Assembly (NCBI GenBank): GCA_963666505.2
Contig: CAXXXL010000001.1
Location: forward strand, 682,001-746,000
Reading direction: 5' to 3'
Source: JABGQS01 sp963666505
GTDB lineage: Bacteria > Bacillota > Clostridia > Christensenellales > SZUA-584
DNA length: 64,000 nucleotides
The notes under the pieces are model-generated. The model saw only the letters and a program-made list of their open reading frames with translations, was not told the DNA's origin and did not search any database. Made by a program: the position numbers and the translations under genes. Positions 25,560-34,580 of this stretch are shown in pieces (the stretch's first letter is position 1; each line of letters begins with the position of its first letter).

Positions 25560-27965
25560 ATGAAAAAAGTATTAAGTGTATTGGTTGCTGCTTTAATGGT
25601 TTTTGCGCTGATGCCGGCCGTAGCTTCGGCGGCGCTTTATGACCACGTTGTTAGTGATGGTGAAACGTTTGATATATCAACTGCTTCGGACAGCGATACA
25701 ATCGGCGTAAGCGGTGCGGTAACGCTAACAGGAACAAAAAAAGTAACTGTATTTTGCAGTGCCGGCACAACGTTGACGATAGATAATCTGAATATCGACG
25801 TCAGCGCTACAGAGACTGCCTGCCCGATAACATTTGACGGCGCAGGTAACACGCTGATATTAAAGAACACATCGAATCTGATGGCGGGACACGGCGAACC
25901 GGCAATAAAAATATTGGTCGGATCGGATTTGGAAATTACCGGCGGAGAAACAGACATATTGTCTGTGCAAGGCGGTGAAAATGCGGCAGGCATCGGCAGC
26001 GGAGATCAAACAAGCGGAGGCACTATAGAGATAACCGGCGGTCAAGTTACATCTACGGGCGGCGACTATGGTGCGGGCATCGGCAGCGGCAATGCATATA
26101 ATTATGAAGGTTCTGGCTCAATAAACGGCGGAACAATTAAAATATCTGGCGGAATTGTTGAAGCAGAAGGCGGCATGTATGCGGCCGGCATCGGTGGCGG
26201 AGACAGTGCGTACGGCGGAAATATAATTATTAAAGGCACGGCAGATGTCACTGCGATAGGCAACGGCGGAGCGGGCATCGGCGGCGGTTACGGAAGAAGC
26301 GCCGGCAGTGTTGGAATACAAGGCGGTACCGTTAAGGCAACAGGCGTTACCGTATATGACGATATTTTTGAAGAGGACTGCGGTGCAGCCGGTATTGGCG
26401 GAGGCATCGGCGGAGACGGCGGCGTAATAACGATAACCGGCGGAGAGATAACGGCACTGAGCACTGAATACGGAGCAGGCATCGGCAGCGGCGACGGGTA
26501 TCCTTTGGAAGAGACCTCGGGTTATCTCCTAAGCGGCGGTGTAATATCGATAACAGGCGGTACTGTAAATGCGACCGGCGGATATACAGGAGCAGGCATC
26601 GGCGGCGGCTACTACAGTGACAGCGGCAATATTACAATATCCGGCGGCACGATAAATGCAATCGGCGGAGAAAGCGGCGCAGGCATCGGCGGCGGCGTGA
26701 TGGGCAGCGGCGGCTTGATTACTATATCGGGCGGCACGGTCAACGCAGTCAGCGAGGGTCTCGGCGCAGGCATCGGCGGCGGTGAAGAAGGCTACGGCGG
26801 TATAATTACGATTTACGACGGCACGGTATTTGCACTTAGCGAAGAATATGTGAAAGCAGGAGGCGACTTCAACGCACAAAGCGCTCCCCAACGTTCTGGC
26901 AGCAGCATATTTGAAGTGCAAATTGATTTAGAGCCTGAGGCGGCAGCAGGTATCGGCAACGGCGCTATTATCAAGGAGGCATTAGAAGGTTTTGCAGCTG
27001 CAAGGGATTCGAGCGGTCTTGTGAGAATATTTGGCGGCGTTGTGTATGCGGGCGGCCCGGAAGGGGATATCGGCCCCGGGGCAACGATCGAGATTTCTGG
27101 AAGCAGTGCTGTGTTTTTAAAGAACGACCTTATTAGCATAGACCCTCCTGCACTTCCGGACGGGCATGCACACAAAACATCATCAGATTCAACAGATCCG
27201 CTGGTCTTTGTGGATAGTACTGTATACGGGATAGCGGTTGAGACAGCATGGACGGATGCGACAGGCGGCTACTTCAGGCTGTATACTCTTGAATATGATG
27301 CGAACGGCGGCAGCGGCAGCTATGAGATGACAGCAGCCGGTGGTCCTGAAATAACGCTGGACGACGGTACCGGCTTTACCAACAGCGGCTATGTGTTTGC
27401 AGGCTGGAATACGCAGTCAGACGGAGGCGGAACAGGATATAACGGCGGCGCAAAGATGCAGATGCCGCTTGAAGATATAACGCTCTTTGCAGTTTGGGAG
27501 GAAGACCCAGGAGGACAGAGAGGGACGATAAGCACTGTTTTAACAGATGGCAATGGCAGTCCGATTCCCGGAAATACTATAGAGCTCCATTCAGTTGTGC
27601 TGACCAAAGTAACGGATTCGGCCGGTAAAGTTACTTTCTCAAATGTTTTGTTCGTAGACCATACGCTCATAATAAAGGACAGTGGTGGTACGGTCTTAGC
27701 AACGTTCGCTCTTAAGATGAGCAAAGGAACGGCAAGCGGATATGTTATAAACGGAAGCGAGATAGACGTATCGTATACCGGACATACCGTGAGCGTCCAG
27801 CTAGATATATCCTTTGATGGTGAAGAAGCGACGGTAGAGGATGTTACCATACTGGACAACCCGGATACCGGCGGAAGCCCCGAATGGTTGATTTGGGCGG
27901 CAATAACTGCACTTATTCTTGCGGTGATTGCTGCAGCAGTTGTAATGAAACGCTCGAAAGTTTAA
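25560..27965 (+). CDS. Large cell-surface protein with GIGGG repeats and sortase-like C-terminus
   Basis: An 801-residue secreted protein. The signal peptide MKKVLSVLVAALMVFALMPAVASA ends at an AxA site. Residues about 130-430 hold roughly nine glycine-rich repeats of about 28-40 residues with the core GAGIGGG...GGxITISGGTVxA, the pattern of a parallel beta-helix. Residues about 580-645 match a Listeria-Bacteroides (Flg_new/InlB B) repeat (LEYDANGG...YVFAGWNT...ITLFAVW). A small SpaA-like or collagen-binding-B-like beta domain follows (about 655-745). The C-terminus has NPDTG, a hydrophobic helix and MKRSKV, a wall-sorting signal of non-LPxTG type. It stands alone with its own terminator. Probably an adhesin or structural wall protein. 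Confidence 0.8.
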   Translation: MKKVLSVLVAALMVFALMPAVASAALYDHVVSDGETFDISTASDSDTIGVSGAVTLTGTKKVTVFCSAGTTLTIDNLNIDVSATETACPITFDGAGNTLILKNTSNLMAGHGEPAIKILVGSDLEITGGETDILSVQGGENAAGIGSGDQTSGGTIEITGGQVTSTGGDYGAGIGSGNAYNYEGSGSINGGTIKISGGIVEAEGGMYAAGIGGGDSAYGGNIIIKGTADVTAIGNGGAGIGGGYGRSAGSVGIQGGTVKATGVTVYDDIFEEDCGAAGIGGGIGGDGGVITITGGEITALSTEYGAGIGSGDGYPLEETSGYLLSGGVISITGGTVNATGGYTGAGIGGGYYSDSGNITISGGTINAIGGESGAGIGGGVMGSGGLITISGGTVNAVSEGLGAGIGGGEEGYGGIITIYDGTVFALSEEYVKAGGDFNAQSAPQRSGSSIFEVQIDLEPEAAAGIGNGAIIKEALEGFAAARDSSGLVRIFGGVVYAGGPEGDIGPGATIEISGSSAVFLKNDLISIDPPALPDGHAHKTSSDSTDPLVFVDSTVYGIAVETAWTDATGGYFRLYTLEYDANGGSGSYEMTAAGGPEITLDDGTGFTNSGYVFAGWNTQSDGGGTGYNGGAKMQMPLEDITLFAVWEEDPGGQRGTISTVLTDGNGSPIPGNTIELHSVVLTKVTDSAGKVTFSNVLFVDHTLIIKDSGGTVLATFALKMSKGTASGYVINGSEIDVSYTGHTVSVQLDISFDGEEATVEDVTILDNPDTGGSPEWLIWAAITALILAVIAAAVVMKRSKV

Positions 27966-27993
27966 AAAAGCCGACTTCTTAAAAATATATATA

Positions 27994-28022
27994 AAAGCCT
28001 CCAGAATCGGGAGGCTTTTTTG
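27994..28022. terminator. Intrinsic terminator between convergent genes
   Basis: AAAGCCTCC and GGGAGGCTTTTTT form a strong hairpin with T run on plus; the complementary A run (ATAAAAG) gives a weaker T tract on minus, so it may serve the DUF2812 gene too. Confidence 0.85.
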
Positions 28023-28033
28023 CGCCAATATCC

Positions 28034-28558
28034 TCAGCGCTTTTCGTTTTTCAAGATGCGGTTGGCTATTATTATCTTTATAATGCCAAACAGCATCAGC
28101 ATTATCAGAGGAATATATACCGCAAAAATCATTATTGCCAAGGCAAGGTGCTCTGAATAACCAATATCTATAAAGATCATAGTCAGCAACGGTATCTGAA
28201 GCAATGTTGCAATTATCAGTATAAGAAGCACACGTTTGTTGCGGTCGATGAGGGACTGGTTGTCTGTATATATTTTCGGTCTTGCCCCTTCATAGTCTTT
28301 GCGCCATATTATCCAGCCTGAGTATTTATTTACAAGCTCCCAGCCGTCGTCGCTCAGAATAGTCAAATATTCTTCGCTTGGGCTGCTGTTATAATCTACG
28401 CAGTAGCTTGTTTTTGCTGGCTCGTCCTTTACAAAACCAAACAGCATCTGTGCAAACTCTACAGTAACAAGCCGCCAGCCGTCTGCAGCCATTGTCTCAA
28501 GGTATTTCTCTATTTTGCCGGGGTTCCAGCCCCACCACAGTTTGAAAACTTTCTTCAT
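28034..28558 (-). CDS. DUF2812 membrane protein
   Basis: A 174-residue protein. The N-terminal 100 residues are a soluble domain of DUF2812 type (KKVFKLWWGWNPGKIEKYLETMAADGWRLV and LSDDGWELVNKYSGWIIWRKDY). Two membrane helices follow at about 111-130 and 138-162, with a basic C-terminus. The start overlaps the stop of the PadR gene by four bases, a pairing commonly seen for DUF2812 and PadR genes. Its molecular role is unknown; it may act as a PadR-controlled membrane sensor or stress protein. Confidence 0.85.
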   Translation of the reverse strand: MKKVFKLWWGWNPGKIEKYLETMAADGWRLVTVEFAQMLFGFVKDEPAKTSYCVDYNSSPSEEYLTILSDDGWELVNKYSGWIIWRKDYEGARPKIYTDNQSLIDRNKRVLLILIIATLLQIPLLTMIFIDIGYSEHLALAIMIFAVYIPLIMLMLFGIIKIIIANRILKNEKR

Positions 28559-28878
28559 TGAAATACGCCTTCCTTTCCTGCGTTTTCAACCAGCTCGTGC
28601 AGCCGCTCTATCTCCATACTGAGTATCTGCGTTCCGGTCTGCGTCCTTAAATAAGTGCGTCTCCTGTCATATTCACTGACAGCACGTATCAGCCCGTCTT
28701 TCTCCATTTTTGAGAGAGTGCCGTATATCGTGCCTGCGCCAAGAACCAGCCTGCCGCCGGTAAGAGAGTCTACATAGCCCTTTATGCCGTAGCCGTGGCG
28801 CTCTTGCGAGAGCGCAAGTAGTATATAGTATGCCGTTTCTGTCATCGGTATGTATTTTTCTTTCAGCCGGTTTTTCAT
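28555..28878 (-). CDS. PadR-family transcriptional regulator
   Basis: A 107-residue winged-helix repressor of the PadR-s2 type. It has the family pattern MTETAYYILLALSQERHGYGI, GTIYGTLSKMEKDGLI and RRTYLRTQTG, with a short C-terminal dimerisation helix. It is cotranscribed with the DUF2812 gene (four-base overlap). Two near-identical palindromes upstream (28905-28954) are the obvious autoregulatory sites. Confidence 0.9.
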   Translation of the reverse strand: MKNRLKEKYIPMTETAYYILLALSQERHGYGIKGYVDSLTGGRLVLGAGTIYGTLSKMEKDGLIRAVSEYDRRRTYLRTQTGTQILSMEIERLHELVENAGKEGVFQ

Positions 28879-28904
28879 AATTGCCTCCGGGCTTGATGTT
28901 TTAG

Positions 28905-28954
28905 TATATCACGGCGTGATATATCATAATGCGATTATATCGCAGCGTGATATA
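28905..28954. promoter_or_regulatory. Two tandem PadR operators
   Basis: TATATCACGGCGTGATATA at 28905-28923 is a perfect palindrome with a three-base centre. A second copy, TATATCGCAGCGTGATATA at 28936-28954, differs at two positions. Centre-to-centre distance is 31 bases, about three helical turns, which would allow two dimers on the same face. They lie 27-76 bases upstream of the PadR start. Confidence 0.85.
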
Positions 28955-29023
28955 GTTGTCAAGCTTTGTGGCAGGGAATTTTGAATAGTGGATTTTGATG
29001 GGGGAAGTAGTTTGAAAGAGAAA

Positions 29024-29272
29024 TCAAACAGTATTATTTATTCTCAACTTATATAAAATATAAAACCCTGTAAAAAGGTTAGCGATAATACAGGCTAAAG
29101 CTTCCGGTGACAAAATTAAATTAATAGCAGGGAAGGGAGATATCCGATAACCGAACAAGAAAGTATGGTTTGCCAATTGATTAAGGTAGTCCGAAAGAGC
29201 GCCGAACCCGAAGATGATTATAAAAGGCAACACCACGATTAAAGCAGAAGATATAATATGCTTTGATTTCAT
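29024..29272 (-). CDS. Small two-helix membrane protein
   Basis: An 82-residue protein starting at ATG 29272 behind AGGAG with six-base spacing, so it is probably real. Two hydrophobic helices are visible (about 9-27, SALIVVLPFIIIFGFG; about 51-74, with INLILSPEALACIIANLF). The C-terminus is KLRINNTV. No family is recognised. It is isolated between the PadR operon and the divergent SIR2-like gene and lies in an AT-rich stretch. Confidence 0.6.
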   Translation of the reverse strand: MKSKHIISSALIVVLPFIIIFGFGALSDYLNQLANHTFLFGYRISPFPAINLILSPEALACIIANLFTGFYILYKLRINNTV

Positions 29273-29368
29273 GAAGAACTCCTCTGGACATTTTTATTAA
29301 TTGTACCAGAAAAAGACAGCGAAAGTAAAAGAGGAATTGGGAGGATTCGTCGAAATAGAATATATCAT

Positions 29369-30322
29369 ATGAAAAGAATATTGTTTATAATTGGGAATGG
29401 GCTTTCAATTGATTTAAGAGACTATACATTTCCACGATTAGAAAAATGGGACACCTCGAGGCCATTGCAATGGGATCTGTATACACCAGATAACTTAACT
29501 GTGCCTTGGTTGCAATCGCTTCCGAAATTTAATGAAATAATACCTCTATTACGAAAAGTCGAGCCTGATATTACAGACTTTGAAATTTTTAAAAAAAGCA
29601 TACAATTTGCGAAAGACAACGCATGGTCATGTTCTGATATAAGTTTTCTAAAAGCTGAGATGCAACATTTTTTAGCTATTGCTTATTCATACTTCCAATC
29701 AGAAGTTGATAAAAGAGATTTAAGCTCCTGGTATTGGTTAAAATGGTTAAAAACTTATGGTGATTATATTCAAGGCGTTGTATCGTTTAATTACGATTTA
29801 CTTATTGAGACAGCATTGAAACACTCAGGATTATATATTCGAAGGTTTGGAGTTGTAACGGAAAAACAAGGGATTCCAATTTTAAAACCGCATGGATCCA
29901 TTGACTTTGATCTTTCAGAACGAGCTATTAAATTGACAAAAGGATATCCAATGAAAGCTGCTCTTTCAAGAAACGATGGAACTGGGTGCTTGAAAAGTCT
30001 TGATAAATCAGAGCTTACTAACCCGAGAGCCGAGGCAGATATAGTTTTACCTTTAGAGTATCCAACTTTGTGGGAACTTTCTTGGGTAAGCGATGGATAT
30101 GATTATTTTAAGGAAAATGCTTCTAGTTATTCGCACTGTATAATTTTTGGACTTTAATATTGGGAATGTGACCGTCCAGAAATAGACTATTTACTAAGCT
30201 TATTATCCGAAAATACTAAAATAATAGTTGTAAATCCTAAACCGTCTAATAATTTAATGAAAAAGCTAAAAAATAATTTTTATGAAGTTATCAAATGGAC
30301 AAAAGGACCAGATGTTTTGTAA
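29369..30322 (+). pseudogene. SIR2-like NADase-domain gene with an in-frame TAA
   Basis: The frame from ATG 29369 gives 262 residues and stops at TAA 30155-30157. The same frame continues for 54 more codons (YWECDRPEIDYLLSLLSE...WTKGPDVL) to the TAA at 30320. The sequence shows SIR2-like landmarks: the nucleotide loop LFIIGNGLSIDL (residues 5-16), VSFNYDLLIETAL (about 138-150) and KPHGSIDFD. The stop falls just after IIFGL, where family members usually continue with a conserved strand and helix. SIR2-like proteins of this kind include anti-phage NADases. The DNA is clearly more AT-rich than the neighbours, which suggests horizontal transfer. A truncated but active protein remains possible. 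Confidence 0.65.
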
Positions 30323-30331
30323 TTCAAAAAA

Positions 30332-32242
30332 CTACCTCTGCATTCCTTCCCACTCGTTCATAAGCTCATCTATCTTTATCTGTACCTGTTCGTGCTGTTT
30401 GGAAAGTGAGGCGATGTCTTCAAGGGTTTCAGGCTGCGATAAACTCTGCTCTATGCCGGCAAGCTCTTCTTCTGCTTGCGCTATAGCGTCTTCCAGCTCC
30501 TGCAGCTTCTTTTGCTGCTCACGCTCGTTAAGCGCCGCAATGCGCTGCTCTTTTTTTTGCTTATATGCTGCGGTCTTGGTGAGGGTGGGGTCGGATTCTT
30601 CTTCAAGCTCGCTTTGCTTTTGCTTTTCCAGAAACTCTATGTAGTCGCTCCAGTTGCCTTTGTACTGGATGACCTCGTCGCTCTTCATTTCCAGCATGCG
30701 AGTCGCCAGCTTGTTTATGAAATATCTGTCGTGGCTGACGAACAGCACTGTTCCGTCGAAGTCGGAAAGCGCATCTTCAAGAACCTCACGGCTGTCCATG
30801 TCGAGGTGGTTGGTAGGCTCGTCCAGCAGCAGCAAGTTGCCTTTGCCAAGCATAAGCATCAGCAACGAAAGCCGCCCTTTTTCGCCCCCGGAGAGTGTGT
30901 TTATCTTTTTGTCTATGTCGTCGCCGAAAAAGAGAAAACCCGCAAGGCAGTTCCTTATCTCGCTGTCGTCCATTCTTGGGAACTCTTCGCGCATCTGTTC
31001 TATCACGGTAAGGGAGGGGTCAAGGTTCTGCTGAAGCTGGTCGTAATATGAAAGCGTTATATTCGAACCAAGCGTTACAGTGCCGCTTTTAGGCGCAAGC
31101 TGCGATGATATTATGCGCAGCAGAGTAGTCTTGCCGATGCCGTTTGCTCCGATGAGCGCAGCCTTGTCGCCTCTGTGCAGGTTAAGGTCCAGCCCGCTGA
31201 AAAGCTCTGTTCCATCAAAGCCCATAGATAGGTTTTCGGCGCTGAGCACATCGTTGCCGCCCCGGTGCTCCGTAGAGAGGCTGAGCTTCATGCTGGTTTT
31301 GTTTGTTACTTTATCAATACGCTCTAGTCTGTCAAGCTCACGCTGCTTTGCCCTTGCTTTAACGAAGCTCTTGTGTGCACCCTGCCTGCCCCATGATTTA
31401 TATCGTTCTATCATCTGCTTATAGCGCTTTATATCAAGCTGGTTTTTCTCATAAGCTTTCATCTGCAGCTCACGCTGTGCTTCGCGCTCGTTTATATAGT
31501 CCGTATAGTTGCCTTTATAAGATGTAGATACGCCCTGGTCTATCTCGACGATGTCTGTGCACAGCTGGTCAAGAAAATAGCGGTCATGCGATACTATTAT
31601 TACTGCACCCTGCCATTGCTTAAGATAGCTCTCCAGCCATGAAAGCGCATCAATGTCAAGGTGGTTGGTAGGTTCGTCCAGCAGCAGAAGCTCCGGTTTT
31701 TCCAGCAGCATCTTTGCAAGATACAGCCGGGAGCGCTGACCTCCGGAAAGTGTATCCACTTTCTGCTGATAAACATCAGCATACAGCCCAAGACCGGTAA
31801 GAACGCCTTTGATGGCGCTTTCATATCCGTAGCCGCCAGCATCCTCGAACGCCGTCGTTGCGAGGTCATACTCGTGCGATATTTTGTCCCACAGCGCCGA
31901 GTCGTTCGCTGCGTCCTGCATGCGGTGCTCCAGACTGCGCATTTTGTCTTCAAGCGCAAAAAGCCCGTCAAACACGCTCAGCATAAGCTCCCAAACGTTA
32001 AGGTCGGTGTGCTCGTTAGCCTCCTGCTCAAGATAAGATACTTCCACAGAAGAAGGTATAGCAACGCTGCCAGAGTCGCACGGCTGCTCTTTGGTGATTA
32101 TGCGAAGAAGAGTCGTCTTGCCTGCTCCGTTAGCCCCAACCAGCCCTAAAATGCTTTTGTCGGTAACTGTAAAGCTGACGTCTTTTAAAACCTCGTCTAC
32201 TCCGAAGCTTTTGCTTATGTTTTTAAGAGTAAGTATCGTCAC
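30332..32242 (-). CDS. ABC-F family ATPase
   Basis: A 636-residue soluble protein with two ABC cassettes and no membrane part. Walker A motifs: GANGAGKTTLL (about 35-45) and GANGIGKTTLL (about 366-376). Signatures: LSGGQRSRL and LSGGEKGRL. Walker B: LLLLDEPTNHLD in both halves. The inter-domain linker (about 240-320) is the charged helical P-site interaction motif region, and the C-terminal 90 residues form a coiled coil as in Uup or YdiF. ABC-F proteins act on the ribosome as translation factors or antibiotic-protection factors; no resistance class can be told from sequence. A HAD phosphatase gene lies 20 bases upstream on the same strand. Confidence 0.92.
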   Translation of the reverse strand: MTILTLKNISKSFGVDEVLKDVSFTVTDKSILGLVGANGAGKTTLLRIITKEQPCDSGSVAIPSSVEVSYLEQEANEHTDLNVWELMLSVFDGLFALEDKMRSLEHRMQDAANDSALWDKISHEYDLATTAFEDAGGYGYESAIKGVLTGLGLYADVYQQKVDTLSGGQRSRLYLAKMLLEKPELLLLDEPTNHLDIDALSWLESYLKQWQGAVIIVSHDRYFLDQLCTDIVEIDQGVSTSYKGNYTDYINEREAQRELQMKAYEKNQLDIKRYKQMIERYKSWGRQGAHKSFVKARAKQRELDRLERIDKVTNKTSMKLSLSTEHRGGNDVLSAENLSMGFDGTELFSGLDLNLHRGDKAALIGANGIGKTTLLRIISSQLAPKSGTVTLGSNITLSYYDQLQQNLDPSLTVIEQMREEFPRMDDSEIRNCLAGFLFFGDDIDKKINTLSGGEKGRLSLLMLMLGKGNLLLLDEPTNHLDMDSREVLEDALSDFDGTVLFVSHDRYFINKLATRMLEMKSDEVIQYKGNWSDYIEFLEKQKQSELEEESDPTLTKTAAYKQKKEQRIAALNEREQQKKLQELEDAIAQAEEELAGIEQSLSQPETLEDIASLSKQHEQVQIKIDELMNEWEGMQR

Positions 32243-32262
32243 TCTTTTTTGATTTCCTTTCG

Positions 32263-32931
32263 TTACTCCCTGCTGCTATTGCTGTGTATCTCTTCAAGCG
32301 TTCTAAGGTCTAGCTCTATGCAGGATTTTACGACCTTATCTGCGCTTGCGGTGTCGAACTTCTCGCCTTCGGGCGCCAGCACAACTGCCGCCATACCTGC
32401 TCTCTTTGCTGCGATCAGCCCGCTGTGTGAGTCTTCTATAACGAGGCATTCGCCGGGCGGAGTGCTAAGCATATTTGCCGCCAGCAGGAATATATCCGGC
32501 TCTGGTTTGCTTGCTCCGGCCATACAGCTTGTTGCTATTGCGCCGACAAACGGATTAAGTCCAAGGCGCTTTGCGACGCTGTGTGCGTTCTGCTTGAAAG
32601 TAGAGGTGGCTATAGCCGTTTTAAGACCGTAGTCTCTGCACTTTTTGAGGAGCTCCACAGAGTCTTCTATCGGATTAAGCTCTCCGCTTTCGTAGTGTTC
32701 GTCCATACGATTAAGTTCACGCTGAGCAAGCACCTGCGAATCTTCCTTAAGGTCATAATCTCTCTTTAGCCCGGCCCAGGTGTCGGGGGTAGACTCACCC
32801 ATATATTTTTTCAGTACGTGCTCTTCAAATTCTACACCCAGCTCTTTGCCTATACGCATCTGCTGGCCTAAATACTCTTTTTCGCTGTCTATCAGCACGC
32901 CGTCCATATCGAATAGTATTGCTTTTAACAA
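32263..32931 (-). CDS. HAD-superfamily hydrolase, beta-phosphoglucomutase-like
   Basis: A 222-residue subfamily IA phosphatase. Motif I is LFDMDGVLID (5-14) with both Asp residues. A helical cap (about 16-85) follows, then motif II in AIATST (about 108), the motif III lysine in GASKPEPDIF (about 142-151), and motif IV EDSHSGLIAAKRAGM. This pattern fits beta-phosphoglucomutase or sugar-phosphate phosphatases. It precedes the ABC-F gene by 20 bases in one transcript. Substrate unknown. Confidence 0.9.
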   Translation of the reverse strand: MLKAILFDMDGVLIDSEKEYLGQQMRIGKELGVEFEEHVLKKYMGESTPDTWAGLKRDYDLKEDSQVLAQRELNRMDEHYESGELNPIEDSVELLKKCRDYGLKTAIATSTFKQNAHSVAKRLGLNPFVGAIATSCMAGASKPEPDIFLLAANMLSTPPGECLVIEDSHSGLIAAKRAGMAAVVLAPEGEKFDTASADKVVKSCIELDLRTLEEIHSNSSRE

Positions 32932-33012
32932 ACTGTTGCCTCCAAAGCTAAAAAATACCGAAGAAAACTCTTCGGTGGATTAGTATATCATATATTAGTA
33001 TTCGATGTAAAT

Positions 33013-33240
33013 GCAGGCGTTAGCCTGTTTACATCCGCATAACTGCTTTATTTGAAAATAGCCTCTATGTGGTTGCGCAACTGCATGTGATAACATTGTG
33101 CTATTGATGACGCAGGCGTTAGCCTGTTTATATCCGCATAACTGCTTTATTTGAAAATAGCCTCTATGTGTTTGCAAAATTGAATGTGATGACCTTGTGT
33201 TATTGATGATGCAGACGTTTGCCTGTTTACATCCGCATAA
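33013..33240. repeat. 99-bp tandem repeat, two copies plus a 30-bp partial
   Basis: Unit 1 is 33013-33111, unit 2 is 33112-33210, and a partial third copy runs 33211-33240. Units 1 and 2 agree at about nine of ten positions; the first 58 bases differ by a single base. Each unit opens with CAGGC-GTTA-GCCTG, a small inverted repeat, decayed in the third copy. A related motif occurs at 46850-46867. The array fills the gap between two HAD phosphatase genes. A minus-strand frame crosses it but looks like a by-product of the repeat. Confidence 0.85.
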
Positions 33241-33242
33241 TA

Positions 33243-33926
33243 TTAGAGTATATTGCGAAGCTCATTTAGATGCGCTATCTCATACGTGCAGATTACGCCT
33301 TTGTCATTCGTTTTTCCGTCGGGGTTATACCAGCAGGTATCAATTCCTGCGTTGTTGCCGCCCTTAATGTCGGAAGAGAGCGAATCGCCTATGATAAGAA
33401 CTTCATCTTTGTTGACATTTTCTAATTCGCTAAATACTTTATTGAAATATTCTATATGCGGTTTTGCTACTCCTAATGCTTCGGAAATGAACATTGCTTT
33501 AAAATACTTGCCAAGCCCGGACCGCTCATAGCGTGAATCCTGCACCTGGGTTATGCCGTTTGTGACTAGATAAAGAGGATACTTCTCGTAGAGATATTCA
33601 AGTATATCTATTGCTCCGTCAAGAAAGAAAGCTCCCTTCGACAGATATTTTACAAAAGCAGTTCCTGTCTCATCGGAGCTTCCGTCAAATCCAAAATGTT
33701 CAAACAACATTGTGAACCTGTCTTTGCGTATGTCATTTTGCGTGGTTTTTCCCTGTTCAAGCAGAACCCAAAGCGAAGCGTTGATGCTTTTATAGGTTTT
33801 TAGTATATCGTCCGTGCATTCGATAGAGCTTTCGCTAAGCGCATTTTGCAGCGCAAAAGTCTCTGCTTTGTCGAAATCGAAAAGTGTTCCGTCTGCATCG
33901 AACAGTATGGTTTTATATTGTTTCAT
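33243..33926 (-). CDS. YjjG-type noncanonical pyrimidine nucleotidase (HAD)
   Basis: About 227 residues. ATG 33926 is preferred: GGGAG lies in good spacing and the family N-terminus MKQYKTILFDADGTLFDF begins there; an upstream in-frame start adds 12 unrelated residues. HAD motifs: DADGT, LVTNG with the Thr of motif II, GVAKPHIEYFNK for motif III, and IIGDSLSSDIKGGNNAGID for motif IV. YjjG enzymes dephosphorylate noncanonical pyrimidine nucleotides. The 99-bp tandem repeat begins directly beyond its stop. Confidence 0.88.
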   Translation of the reverse strand: MKQYKTILFDADGTLFDFDKAETFALQNALSESSIECTDDILKTYKSINASLWVLLEQGKTTQNDIRKDRFTMLFEHFGFDGSSDETGTAFVKYLSKGAFFLDGAIDILEYLYEKYPLYLVTNGITQVQDSRYERSGLGKYFKAMFISEALGVAKPHIEYFNKVFSELENVNKDEVLIIGDSLSSDIKGGNNAGIDTCWYNPDGKTNDKGVICTYEIAHLNELRNIL

Positions 33927-33978
33927 GAAAAACTCCCGATTATTTTTTAAACAAACGAGCAATAATGGAAATGCTGAT

Positions 33979-34539
33979 TTACACTCTCAAAGATCCTCTG
34001 AAACCTCTTGCAGAATAATATGAATCGGCGCTGTTGTGGTATACGAAGACTTTTCCATAACGGTAATCTGCGAATAGAGCGCCGCCTAATTCCCTTATAT
34101 CCGAGGGGGTCAGTATCCAGCTGGAGGTTTTGGTATCGTATTCGCCAAGTGTTTGAAGAAACCTGTAATCTTCTTCCGTAAGCATGGTGATTCCCATTGC
34201 CGCCGCCATGTCTGTAGCGCTGTCTTCCGGCTTGAATTTTTTCCTTGCTTCAAGTGCCTTCCGGTCATAGCACAGGCTTCTGCGGCCTTCCGGACTTTGC
34301 TTTGAACAGTCAATAAAGATATATTCTTTCGTATCATCGTCAAAACCGACTACGTCCGGATCACCGCCTGTTCTCTCCATTTCAAAGAGAGACCAGAGCT
34401 TTTCCTTATTTGAAGCAAGCCTTTTTTCGACTTCAGCCCAGCTTACGCTTTTATGACGCTCTAGGTTTGCCTCAAATCGGGTTTTCAATGCCTCCAGCAG
34501 TTCTGCGCTTTTTTCTGCAGATAGATTCATATTATTCAC
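33979..34539 (-). CDS. DUF4256 family protein
   Basis: A 186-residue soluble protein with the DUF4256 pattern: SWAEVEKRL, KLWSLFEMERTGGDPDVVG, FIDCSKQSPEGRRSLCYDR, MGITMLTEEDYRFLQTLGEYDTKTSSW and a C-terminal RYGKVFVYHNSADSYY. No enzymatic motif is evident and the function of the family is unknown. It lies 41 bases downstream of proS and 52 upstream of the YjjG-type gene start on the same strand, so it may share the proS transcript. Confidence 0.85.
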   Translation of the reverse strand: MNNMNLSAEKSAELLEALKTRFEANLERHKSVSWAEVEKRLASNKEKLWSLFEMERTGGDPDVVGFDDDTKEYIFIDCSKQSPEGRRSLCYDRKALEARKKFKPEDSATDMAAAMGITMLTEEDYRFLQTLGEYDTKTSSWILTPSDIRELGGALFADYRYGKVFVYHNSADSYYSARGFRGSLRV

Positions 34540-34580
34540 CTTTCTGCTGTTTTGGAAACCATGGCGAATGTTACGGAGCT

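Noticed and set aside
32995..33177. Small protein encoded by the 99-bp tandem repeat
   Set aside because: The frame stays open only because the period is a multiple of three; no ribosome binding site, and the third copy is not preserved.
33013..33240. CRISPR array
   Set aside because: Units are contiguous 99-bp tandem copies without variable spacers, and no cas genes are near.
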